Positions 50,301 to 61,430 of a stretch of DNA of 64,000 bases are shown here, piece after piece (position 1 is the first letter of the stretch; the number at the start of each line of letters is the position of its first letter). The stretch spans positions 8,612,688 to 8,676,687 of the forward strand of contig NC_034412.1 of NCBI RefSeq assembly GCF_002078875.1, read 5' to 3'. The notes below the pieces were generated by a model, which was not told where the DNA came from, searched no databases, and was given only the letters and a program-made list of their open reading frames with translations. This DNA comes from Numida meleagris (taxonomy: Eukaryota > Chordata > Aves > Galliformes > Numididae). The translations under genes were made by a program, and so were the position numbers.

Positions 50301-53300
50301 TGTCGCTGGATGGCCTCCTTCTCCATCTTGATGGGAGAGCTGATACCTAGGAAGGAGATGAATGACAATGACAGTCCACACTCTCTCTTGCTCCAGAGAT
50401 AACCCACAGCAGCCCGACGCCCAGCTCTCCCCATGTGCATTGAGGACACCCGCATGCCAAGAGCTGCCTGGTGGGATGCAGACCCCAAGCACCCTGCACT
50501 CAAGGCAGGAACCCGGGAGCCCCACCTGCACGGGACTCAGGGCACCCACCGAGCGATGCGGAGAGCAGCCGGTGCACAACGACATCTGCGTAGCGGCGGA
50601 TGGGCGAAGTGAAGTGCGTGTAGAAGGGCACGTTGAGGGCGTAGTGGCGGAAGAGGGTCTCGTCCTTCAGGATGCCGGTGCAGAAGTACAGAGCCATCTG
50701 AAAAGCGGTGAGAAGCAAAAGAGGGGGGGGATGAGAAAGGAGGACAGTGCGGGACCATGAGGCTGGAGAGATCTCAGCCTGCAAGACAGAGCCTGAACCC
50801 TCCAGGTTCTGGATCTGGCCGCAGGCTCTGCCGCCCCTGTTCTCATCACACATGTTACAGCTTTTATTTTTACATCTGTGAAACAGCAGCCCTCGGGGCT
50901 GGGAAAACAACACAGCCTGAGCCCAGGCGGGGAGGGGAGGCTGCGGGGTCAGGGGGTGGCAGCAGGGTCACGGCACAGTGGCGATTGAATGAACCCGTTT
51001 AAAAATAAGAGCAAGTGATTTAAAACAAACAGGAGTAGGCAGCTCTGATTACAGAGCTGTCGTGGGAGCCATGGTTTGGGCAGCTGCATCCTCCACTCTC
51101 CAGCACGGCGGCGCAGCCAGCTCCCGCTGAGCAGCAACGCACTGATCCGGGCAAGTAAATAGTGCAGGTTAAAAAAAGCAGCGTCGGTCCCGGCCTTATT
51201 ATGAGACCCAAGAGCTGGGCTAGGAGCTGCCAATTTCCACAACCCAGAACTAAATTGTTTCTGATGGACTCCACGAAGTATGGTCTCCACTCAATTAGTT
51301 CAGCTCCCACTGAACGCGGCTCTGCGCTGTCGGGCAGAGAGACACGCTCAGAGAAGTCGGAGAGATGCTGCCTGCTGTTACCCAGGGCATTTCCTGATGG
51401 ATGTGCCAAACCCAGCTGCTGCTGGTCCAGTTTTCAACACCCTGATAGCAACCGATGCCCCTCGCTGAGGCTGGGAACAGCTTGGTGTCACAGCAAAATC
51501 ATAAAATCATAAAATGGTACGGGCTGGGGGGGACCTTAAAGCCCACCCAGCCCCAACCCTCCGGCGTGGCTGCCCCCACCAGATCAGGCTGCCCAGGGCC
51601 CCATGCAACCTGGCCTCGGTGCCTCCAGGGATGGGAGATAGCATGGGATGTTCCTTTGGGCCGTGGCAGGGTTACACGCTGGCATTTGTCTAATACCTGT
51701 CCTCACTACCACGACAGCACTCCACAGTAATAGCAGCCTGACGTAGAGCAGATGTTTTCTCATTAGCAGATTTGACTAGCAAGTGGTCGCAAAGCCCCAG
51801 GGCCTGACTGCCACAATCCCAGGAGAACAATGAGGAGCCTGGAAATAAATCAGCCCCAGCGAACCCAGGCTGGCTCTGCTCTTGAGGACAGATTGAATCC
51901 CCGAGTGACTGAGCCCCTGAAAAATGATATGTCACTGCTCTTTCATCTGTTACGAGCTCCTGGCGTGGCAATCCAGGCAGGCACACGCGTTACCCATTGC
52001 TTGCCTCCTCCATGAGGCTGATGGCCACCAGCACGCAGCCAAGACGGACGACGCAGTGTGGCATGAGCATGGGATCAACCTGCTTTTGTTACAGCTGACT
52101 TGACGCAGCCTTGTCCCCGAGACACCCGCTCCATCACCTGGAGCTGCGTGCTGGGACATGGGGCCTCTCCGCACCATCTGTCAGAGCCACGGCCCAGCCC
52201 CTGTGTCATCCCGCTCTGCAGCTGCCAGCTCAGAGCTGTGCTCTCCTCCATTACAGGCTGCAGGGATGGGTGGATGCGGCTCATTTTCCCATCTGGTCCA
52301 GTAGCAGGGCTAGGTAGCGATAAGTCCTCTTCCCACTTGGAAGCTCTGCCCATTCTGAGGGGCACTAACATGGCCTGGCACTGCCAATCCTCTGCTTCCA
52401 GCAGTAGGAACACAACAGTGGGAATCTCAATTACTCAGGGTTTGGGGGAGCTGGTCCAGCCAACAGCATGTGTGGGGAGGGAACAGACACTGCAGAGGGC
52501 AACACTGCTGTCTGTCACCCCAGCAGCTCCGCAGACCTTCCTTATGGACCAGAGATCATACGGTTACACCGTAGTGTATCCAACTGCACAAGCTCACCCC
52601 AGACCAAGAGGGATTTCCACAGCTTCTGGCTCCTACCAAGCTAATGGGCTCAGCTGTAAGCTGGGTTTTGTTCACTATGTGAGACGCCAGGCAGCGGGTC
52701 TGCCAGGAGAGAGTGGGCTGCACTGCACACCTGAGCACAAGGGCACCTTCACCTTCTGAGGATGGTGCGAGTCAAGTTCCTGCCAAAATCCTGTATCTCA
52801 TGGAATATCTCCTCTGAAAACTCCTTTTCTTCCCCAAACTGCCTGCTATTTGCTCCCCAGAAGACTTTGTCCTCCAGCGAAGCCTGGGCTTGCACCAAAG
52901 AAGGACCAGAGAGGGACCCCAGGGAATGCACACCACCTGTTGGCACCTTCCACCAGAAAATGAAGACATGACAGGAAGGACCAGGACAAACCAGAGCAGG
53001 ACATGGGATCCAGGAGAACACAGCCAGCTCCAGAGGCACTCCCTGCACTTTAGAAAGCAGCACTCCTGAGCTGAGCACATATGCAAGCAGGTGATTTACT
53101 AAACGGTTTTGGTCCCCAATTCTGCTTGCAAGCATTAAGTGACTGAAGTACAGCAGGACTCCAGGCAACTGCTAACGAGTAAATGGAGCAAATGAGCTAA
53201 TTAGAAGAGTGACAGTCAAATGAGTGATGTAGGAAAGATGATTCATTCCTGCAGCAATTGGCAGACCACAGCAGAGAGACCATTCCAACAACGTGCTCCT

Positions 53301-54868
53301 TTCCCTGTGGGGTAGGACTTCCCCCAGAAGAGGCTGTACGATGCCCAGCAGCAAATGTAGGAAGACAGATGCCTCATAAAAAGGTTTCTGATGGTGATAA
53401 GCACCCAAGTAATGTCCTGAGCTGCAGATGCGTCAAACATGACAATCAGGGGGAGGAGCACAACCAGCCTCCAATGCACAGGCACTGACAGGAGGTCTCT
53501 TAGTCTGGAGGGTGACCAACCGGTTTCCAGAGCTTCCCTGCTTCTAAGGGGATGTGCCTGGATACCAGACTGATCTGTGGCCAGATACGTGGTTCAGTGG
53601 GTGTGGGTGATGGGTTGATGGTTGGGCTAGATGATCTTAGTGGTCTTTTCCATCCTTAATGATTCTGATTCCCACAACCCTGCATTGTCCTGACGCCTGA
53701 TTTCTTCTTGGACAAGAAACCAGTTTAGATACCATGACATGAGGTGGCATGAACATGAGCCATGGAGCTTATCACCAGCTCTTCATGGAGCAGGCTGGGT
53801 TCTTGTAAGTCTGCAGGCATCCTGCACATCACCTCCATTGTGATACACCCCAACCCCATAGGGGCACTGCAGAGTGCGAGGAAAGGCTCAGCCTGACCCT
53901 GCTGATCCTACAGCATCACGACCTGTGTCCATTCACTCTTCCCCTATGTAATGACCAGCTATGGTGATGCAGAAGGGGTCAGGGATGGAAATGGGGCCTC
54001 GGAAAAGAGCTACAGATGTGCGGGTCTTACCTGCATGGGCCTGGAGAACATGTTGGTCAGCACTTCCTTCCTGGCTTCGGAGTATTTGTCGGCCCCAAAT
54101 GTTTCATTTAAGCTTTTCTGAAGGAGAAGAGAGAAAGTTTTCAGGCTGACAAGCAGCATGCGACAGTGCTCAGAAACACTCTCCTGACCTGTGCCTGGGC
54201 CCCATCCACACACTGAGAGCTTCAGCATGCGCACTAATGGGACTCGGGAGACAAGTGGGGATGGGAGGTCACTGCCTGGGGCTGGTGGTAAGGAAGGGCT
54301 GGGAGCCTTCAAAGCATGGTGGAGGAGCTGAGTGTGCAGCCCTGCAATGCTGACATAGCCCCGGTGCGGCCAGCGAGCAGGGAGAGCGGCGTGCGGGAGG
54401 CCAGCGGGGATGGGATTAACAGGGGATTATCCACAGCCCGGCTGCAGTGAGGAAAGAAAATCCTGGAAGCTGCACTGTGCTGTTCAGCTGGGGTTCAGCC
54501 TCGGGACACACTCAGCAGAGTATCGCTCCATACCTCCTGTGCTGCCTGCAGCTGACCTTTCCCAGCACTGCTCTCTGGTCCTTGCCGGTCCCCAGTCCCC
54601 ACCCTTCCCTCCTTGACTCGCCCAGGATCTCCCAAGAAGGCAAAGAAAGGAAATCTGGGTGTCCTCACTCCCTGGTGCACTCACATGCAGGCTGCCTGCG
54701 CTGCTGAAGTCGATCTCGAGGCCAACTTGGTGGCAGAACTCCATCAGGTCGTTCAGCAGCTTGCTCTGGGGTGGCGGATGGCGGCGAAGCAGCGCCTGCT
54801 CGGGGAAGGAGCGGTAGATCTGATGGGCCACGGCCATGTTCGCCAGCAGCATGAACTCCTCCACCAGC
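47329..54868 (-). CDS. DIS3L2: DIS3-like 3'-5' exoribonuclease 2, C-terminal exons
   Basis: Cytoplasmic RNB-family exonuclease that degrades 3'-uridylated RNAs such as pre-let-7. Seven last coding exons (minus strand): 54868-54685, 54117-54031, 50697-50550, 50346-50216, 49934-49830, 49245-49144, 47427-47329; the C-terminal 284 residues. Visible: [14 protein letters not shown] and [41 protein letters not shown], the last RNB motif; [16 protein letters not shown]; then an S1-type region ([20 protein letters not shown] to LTLMWEPE) and the end LLKRPSAEK. The first exon here begins in codon phase 2, so more exons lie upstream. I found none up to 64000, so they are probably outside the window. The C-terminus seems shorter than the acidic human tail as I remember it. 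Confidence 0.93.
48570..48870 (+). mobile_element. Non-LTR retrotransposon fragment (CR1-like)
   Basis: Short translated pieces resemble reverse transcriptase motifs: [12 protein letters not shown] (48631-48665) and [10 protein letters not shown] (about 48818-48846). These compare to the FLDFSKAFDT and LFNIFINDLDEG words of LINEs. The frame is broken and the A-run at 48671 is not in a tail position. It is an old copy in a DIS3L2 intron. Confidence 0.5.
49975..50055 (+). mobile_element. CR1 LINE 3' end fragment
   Basis: The words GTTGGACTCTATGATCC, TATGGGG and CTTCCAACTTGGGATATTCTAT follow the usual order of CR1 3' ends in birds. The fragment is short and lies in a DIS3L2 intron. Confidence 0.75.
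51489..51640 (-). mobile_element. CR1 LINE 3' fragment, reverse orientation
   Basis: Begins with duplicated ATCATAAA words, then GGGGACCTTAAAGCCCACCC, GCTGCCCCCACCAGATCAGG and TGCCCAGGGCCCCATG, the reverse complement of a CR1 3' region. Confidence 0.85.
53580..53672 (+). mobile_element. CR1 LINE 3' fragment
   Basis: GGGTTGATGGTTGGGCTAGA and TGATCTTAGTGGTCTTTTCC, followed by TTAATGATTCTGATTC, are diagnostic of CR1 3' ends. Confidence 0.9.
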
Positions 54869-56969
54869 CTGTAGGGCAAGAAACACAACCCCAGGTTGAG
54901 AAGGGACTCCCCTGGGTTCAGAACAATGGGAGCTAACAGGACTTGGGGGAACGGGGAAGTTATAAATGAAGACTGGATGTGGATTGCAGGGTGCCGTGCT
55001 GGGGTGAGCACCCTTGGGCTCAATGAATGGGGATCTCCAGGGCTGCAATCCCAGCATCACCGATTGTGGTTTGCTCCCATCCAAAGGGTTGTGCCACTGG
55101 AGACTTGTTTATCCGGGCTCAGATAAGACACGAGAAGTACTTAATTGGGCTTCCAGCTATTCGCTGCTTGAATTCCCCAGGCTCCTAAATGATCTTAATT
55201 GCCACAAAAGATAATAGATTTACAGGAGTCACGTCACACTCCACGCAATGCCCCAGAGAGCTGTTACTGATCAGGGTAGCTCAGCCCTCCTGCACGCAGG
55301 GCAGCACTTCTGCAGGGCTGGCTGCAAGACCTGGGTCAGCGTCCCACATCCTGCTGCTCCTCCTGCTCCAGGAGCATGGGTGCAACGTGCAGGGTGCGCG
55401 TGCTCCAGCTGCAATGTGCTCCCAGCCAGGGAGGATTTGACAAGGACTTGGAAGAGAAAAGAAATAATTAAAGTTGAGCCCAGAGGAGGAATTAGCACAT
55501 GCTGCTTGTAATAAGCAGTGGAAATGTTCATCTTTAATGGGAAGGAGATCCCTTAACAAGAGCTTTTTGGGTTCTCCAGGGTTGGGGAACTTACTGCTGC
55601 AGAGAAGTCAACAGGAGGGCAGGAGGGACACCCTACGGCACAGCAGCACAGCCCAAGCGGGAAGAGGCCACCAGCCCTGTCCCCTAACACTGAATGGCAA
55701 CACTACCAGCAGGCCAAGGGATGGGGCAGTGGGTTGGACAATGCGCCCACAGCCTGGTGCAAGAGAGCTAGGTGCTGCGGACACGGTGGTGGCATCCATG
55801 TCCACTTGTTTGGGGCAGCTTCCAAGAAGGCCAAGCAAAGCCTTGCTGCTCCTGTACAGCTAAGCCAGCAGATGGCAACATCGGTCCCTCTATGGTCACC
55901 AGTGCCTGGGGGCTGTGGGATGGCATGGCCCCAGGGCCATGGCCCCTGGGCACCTAACCCAGGGCTGGCCAGGCTGCAGCAAACACAACTTCCAGCTGCA
56001 CTTCAGCCACCTTGCAGACGGCATGTAGGGACAAGGAGACCTACAGGGCCATACCAGAGGCAGAAGGCAGCACCTTTTACACCTGAAGGAGAACAAGCAG
56101 CACGCTTTGCTCCATCAAATCCCTTCCTCTCTCTGTTCCACACCTTCACACCTGGAGCACGAGCTCTCAGACAGCATCAAAGACATTCACTGAAGGCTGC
56201 TGCTGGCACTGGGGACAGGGCCAGCGCTGCCACCCAACAGCCCGCCAGGAGGTCAATGACAAGAAGGAGGTCAATGGCAAGAGGGTGTTCTTCCTTTCTT
56301 TCTGTCTTATTTTTTTTTCCTTCTTTTTTCTTAAAACAGCCGAGCTCGGAGCTTGGCTCGGTGCAGCTGGCAGACAGGAGCGCAAAGAAAAATATTTCAT
56401 GGCTAAAAAAAATGGAGACAGAAAGACTGGTCTGTCCGAACGCGCGCTGAATGCATCCCATGTGAAATGCAGCCTAACGCCATCGCTACAGTTTCCTCTG
56501 GATTAGCTGAGCTATCCTTGGCTCCTGCTTCCATAAAAATCCCATAAACAATCTGATCTGAACTTTTGCCCTTTCTGGGCTCATGCGAGGTTTCCTCTGC
56601 TGTCCCCATGTGGGTGCCTGCAGGTACCAGCTGCCCCACATGCCTGCACTGCAGTGGGGATTGCTTCCAAACCTGTTCAACGCATCATTTAGTATGGGCA
56701 CATGTGAGAGGGAGGAGAGCTTGGTAAAGTACGTAAGCATCTTCTGCCGGCTCTTTCAATACCCAGATTTTGCTTATGAGTTATGGGCTCGGAGCAGGAG
56801 TTAGTGGGTGAAACTCTATACCTTGACTTATGTAAGAGGTCAGATGGAGTGTAGAGTTTTCAAAAGAATTCGCCTTTGGGTTTCAAACGTGAGTGAGGCA
56901 CGCCGGCTCCTACAGCCCACTGAGATTCCAGGCTTCTGAGATGCTCTCAAACACAGAACATCATGCTTT

Positions 56970-57178
56970 TCCGCTGGGATATTAGGAAAAAATTACTCCC
57001 AGAAAGAGTGGTGAGGCACTGGCACAGGCTGTCCAGGGAGGTGCTGGGGTAACCATCCCTGGAGGTGTTCAAGAACCATGGAGATGTGGCACTAAGGGAC
57101 ATGGTCAGTGGCCATGGTGGGGATGGGGTGGACTTGGTGATTTTGGAGGTCTTTTCCAACCTTAATGATTCTGTGAAC
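56970..57178 (+). mobile_element. CR1 LINE 3' fragment
   Basis: Covers GTGAGGCACTGGCACAGGCT, GTCCAGGGAGGTGCTGG, CATCCCTGGAGGTGTTCAAG and GGTCTTTTCCAACCTTAATG, ending ATTCTGTGA. This is the standard order of a CR1 3' region. Confidence 0.92.
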
Positions 57179-60100
57179 CTCTGAGACCATCCAGCTGGGC
57201 AGGACTATGTCACTGGCTGGCAGCCCCAAAGCCAAGCTGCTGGGCTGGAACTCTTCTTGCACAGCCTCTGCCAGCACCGAAAATCCATGGGGCATGGGAA
57301 GAGGAGCTGCACACCGACTCCCTGGAATTGTGGTAGCAGCAAGGCTATTATTTGCTCTGATCCTTTCCAATCTCTTGACATCAACCTTGAAAAACTACTC
57401 GCATCCTCAGTGAGCTGTTTTGATGACGGCAAATAAAATATTGGTTTCTCGTGCCGAATCTCCACGGAGCGAAGCAGGGCAAGCAAAATGCCTGTTTGGC
57501 TGCTTGTTTCCATAGCAATGTGGCCAGGCTATACAGCAGCCATCGAAGTGCCCACTCTCCCTGATTAACTTGACAAATGACATTAGCAAAGCAAGGCTTG
57601 CTGCAAAGGAGAGAGACAAGGACTTTGTTTGCAATCCACTAAGTGCACGAACAAGGCAGGGAACTAAACAGTGCCATGGGAAGCTAGTGCACAAAAAAGA
57701 AAGCCTCAGCTTGTCTGTGTGTACCTGAGAGGGCTCCAGAGACACAGACAGATATACTTGCTGAGGGCAGCGCATCACTGAGAGCCCGCGCTCTCCGCTG
57801 GCTGGAAGGGGATTATCGCCGCAGCGCAATCTCATAACAAACAGATCTACAGCCACCTCCTGGGAACGGGACTCTAAATCCTGCTGTGCTCACCAGGAGA
57901 AAGTCACCTTCCACGAAAGGCTGCAAACAGAGCGGTGCACATCCAACAGCAGCAGCAGTTGTTGAAGGAAAACGGCAAAGAAACGGCAAAGTTCAGCCAG
58001 CACACCCTCTCCAAAGCGCCACATCCAAAGACGCTGGACATGTGATGACTTTTTCTTCTTTTCTTTAAATCATGTACGTTTATTTTTGATTACAGCTCTT
58101 CCATGAAGAAAAGGAAATTGAAAGGTTTCTATAAAAGCTATTCTAAAAGCAACATTAGCTAAGCCCGCATCTCCTGAGAGTGCAGCCAACGACAGAATCG
58201 TGCTCTGTATCCAGTGGCCAGAGTGGAGCTTGCAATGGCCCTTTACTATGCAAAATCCTACAAGAAATGCCTACCATCCTCCTGTGACACTGCCCAACCT
58301 ACAGGAGCATCTTCAGCCATGCATTGCTGCTTGACGAGTTATGAAAATTACATCTCCTGTTGCCCAAAAGTTGGATTACTGCATTATATACGAGGCTTGC
58401 AATGTTGGTGTGGAGCTCCCTTTGCCAATGACAATTGCCAAAAGACCATAAGCCCTACATTTTTTGAAAGAAAAAGCAGCAACAGGCAAGAACGCTGGTG
58501 GTTCCTGGCCTGATGAAAGTCATTCGTGCTCCTTTCACAGCTAGCGGTAGCTTTGAACAAAGCCAAGCTGAATAATGGAATTACTCCACTTTCTGAGATT
58601 GCTCAATTAGCTCTTGGTTAAAACTGTTAATACTGAGACTTGATGAGAACAGCAGCTCTGAGGCAGTTTCACATTCATTTCTTACGAAGCTAGAATGGCT
58701 TTTCCCTCTAATGAACTCTCTTTCCGGGGTATAATGAATGTCCTTTTTATTAGCTATGGTGCCTTTTTGGTAATAGATGCTGAGAACACAAATGCATGGG
58801 AGGGTTTTCTGAATACAAATGTCCCTTACTGGCCACTCTCGCACCTTCAGGCTGGGAATGCCACGACACCACTCCCCTCGCTTTATCCAAATTAAGTGCG
58901 GTACAGTGGAAAACCGCTTAAGCTCCCAATCCTAAAGCTGAGCTACTACGGGAGGCATTCGGCATGATTAGGAATTAATTGCTTAAAGCCTGATGCACTG
59001 GGTTTGCACGCAGGGATTTAGACCGCTAGAAAGACCTCACCCATTTGCCTAAGTTCCCTTGAAATTACTGATATTTGCAGTGTTACATAAAGAGCTGACT
59101 TCATCCAGCAGCACTGTGTCGGGATGGATGTCCAAGTGCTGCAGACAGCACCAGTGGCCATGGGATGTCCAGCATCCACTGATGCTCAGCTGAGAAGAAA
59201 GGAAATGCCCTGGCCTGGAGCTCATCAGCCTCATCTGTGGGTTTGGTGATGGGGAGGCGTGCCCGTGCCACTGCCCCACATCCCACCTTGGGCTGAGCAT
59301 GGAAGGAAACAGTGCTGAAGTGAAGAGAGACTTGCAGAGGACAAAGCCTCTGCGGGCTGCGCCTCTTCATTAAACGTTAATATGACTGCAGTCTGCTCCT
59401 TCTCATGCAAATTGGTGGCAACCTTCAGGCTCCTTGCACGGAGCTGATGTGTCCCTCTGTGCAAAACTGCACCTTGAGCTGCCAGGGCTCCTGTACCAGA
59501 TGCAGAGAGCCGCTGGTTCGTGAAGATCTCTCCAAGGAGCTGCAAAGGGATGATCAGGGCCCTGAAGAGCTGCAGGGACAGATAACCAGGGACCACAAAT
59601 GCACACCACTAAATGCTGCCTTCAGCCAATGGATCTCATGGGGGCAATCACCACCTAGGCTGGAAAACCTCACTGTTGGGAATGCATTAGGATGCTCCTG
59701 AGCTGAGGTGTTGCCCAGCAAAAGAACCCAGAGCCAAGACAGGTCTGGAACAGTGCTCAGGAGAGGGGAAACACCCTACAGACACAGCTCCCAGAGCAGG
59801 ACTGAGGACTGGCAGCCCACATTCCTGAGACGTACAGCCTGATAGCGGACTGGCTCTGAAAGCAGTGCTTATGACACGAAACCTCTCATAGACAGATAAT
59901 ATTAATGTCATCCAGAGTCCGGCTAAGAGGGGAATGGAAAGAATTCCTGAAGAAATGCAGACAAGCCCTCTCCTGACGTGAGAGTCTCCAGCCCCACGCA
60001 TCAGCCCAGCGCCGCCTGTTATCAGGCTGTGCTTCCTACTGAAACGAGGAAGCAGGAATGAAAGGCACTTTTCCTCACAGTTAAAAGTTTACGCAAACGA

Positions 60101-61349
60101 TTTATGGGTCAGAAAAATTAGCAAGTCTGTTGCTGAGTGCTCCGTACACCAGCATGTGTTACATGGCTGCTGACCAGAAATGCCAAGACCCATTAGGGGG
60201 AAGCAAAGGGCAGCACGATGGAAAGTTAAAGATGCTTTTTGCCCATTTAATTAATTAGTTGGGTCTTTTTTCCATCCCCTGCAGCCTTCATTAATGTAAC
60301 ACTGAAGTGAAGGAATATTAACAATTCAGACAACACATTAATATTAACACAACACCTGCAAAATGCAAATGGAAGTCCATTAGGTAAACAGATGATCTTA
60401 AGCCATTGAGGCAGAAATAACATTCTGACATTTCCTAGCAGGAGTACACTGTCCATCACTGATGCTCCATTATAAAGCCACGGCCCCTGTACGTAGGGGG
60501 CTCCTCATCTGTTACCGGTCCCTGAAAGGATTAGAAAAACTTACATTTCCATTAAGACATTTGCCCCTTTCATACGGAAAGTGTCTTACTAACGCCGTGT
60601 CATGAACCAGAAAGATCAAAAGGGATTTTTAAAAGGATTTTATCTCCGTGCTAGCAAGGGATGGAGATAAAACCTGAAGCTGATAGCTTGTAAATATTAA
60701 CCTACTCTTGGGATTGCTCCAGAACCTGAGCTTTCTATTATTGTGGTTTAAACTGAGACAAATTTTCAGTAAGGGCAAAAACAGCTGCAGAACAGGCAGT
60801 GCCACAGGGAGTCACCTGGAACTGCCACCTATACCTTCCCATCCCAAATCTCCATCAGCTAATGCTCTACAGCCCCTCCAGCTAAGGAGAGAGCCTTACA
60901 TGCATTTCTCCCTTCAGCCTTTGGCTATTCAGCCTTTTTCTACAGTTTACCTGACACTGAAGAGTTGATTACTTCCAAAGCACAAGACAAACCTATGGGC
61001 AAGGGGGAAATAGAACAGATGGGCTGGACATCCCAGACTAGAAGCATACCTTGAGATGGGCAGTGTCTGGGTCATGCATCCCTCTACAAACCTGGATGTG
61101 ACCCAGCGACAAACGAGCAGGAGTCTGAGAAAGTTCACGAGGAGATGAACAAGAAAAGCAAAATAAAAAAAGTTTCGAAAGACCAAAATCATGCAGAAAA
61201 ATCTAGATAATCTGGCAGCCAAAGGCAGCGGTGGCATAACAACCCAATGCGTGCCCCATGATGCTGATGAAGCCAGGCAGTGACTTGCCAAGTGAGCCCC
61301 TCTCCTGTTCAGTGCAGGATAACTTCAAAGCCGGATGAAGTTGGCCTTT

Positions 61350-61430
61350 TCCAGCTGAGTTCTAGCAATCTCCAAGGATAACTATCCCACAGCCCCTCCG
61401 GGTCTCTGATCCAGTTCCTAACCACGCTTG
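61350..61430 (-). mobile_element. Probable CR1 fragment, reverse orientation
   Basis: The words TCTCCAAGGATAACTATCCC and CACAGCCCCTCCGGGTCTCT, then GTTCCTAACCACGCT, mirror the CR1 segment around GGTCAGGCACTGG in reverse. It is diverged. Confidence 0.5.

Noticed and set aside
58214..58513. 99-codon plus-strand frame with many cysteines
   Set aside because: No signal peptide, domain or splice context is evident and nothing similar comes to mind; chance is likely in AT-richer intron DNA.
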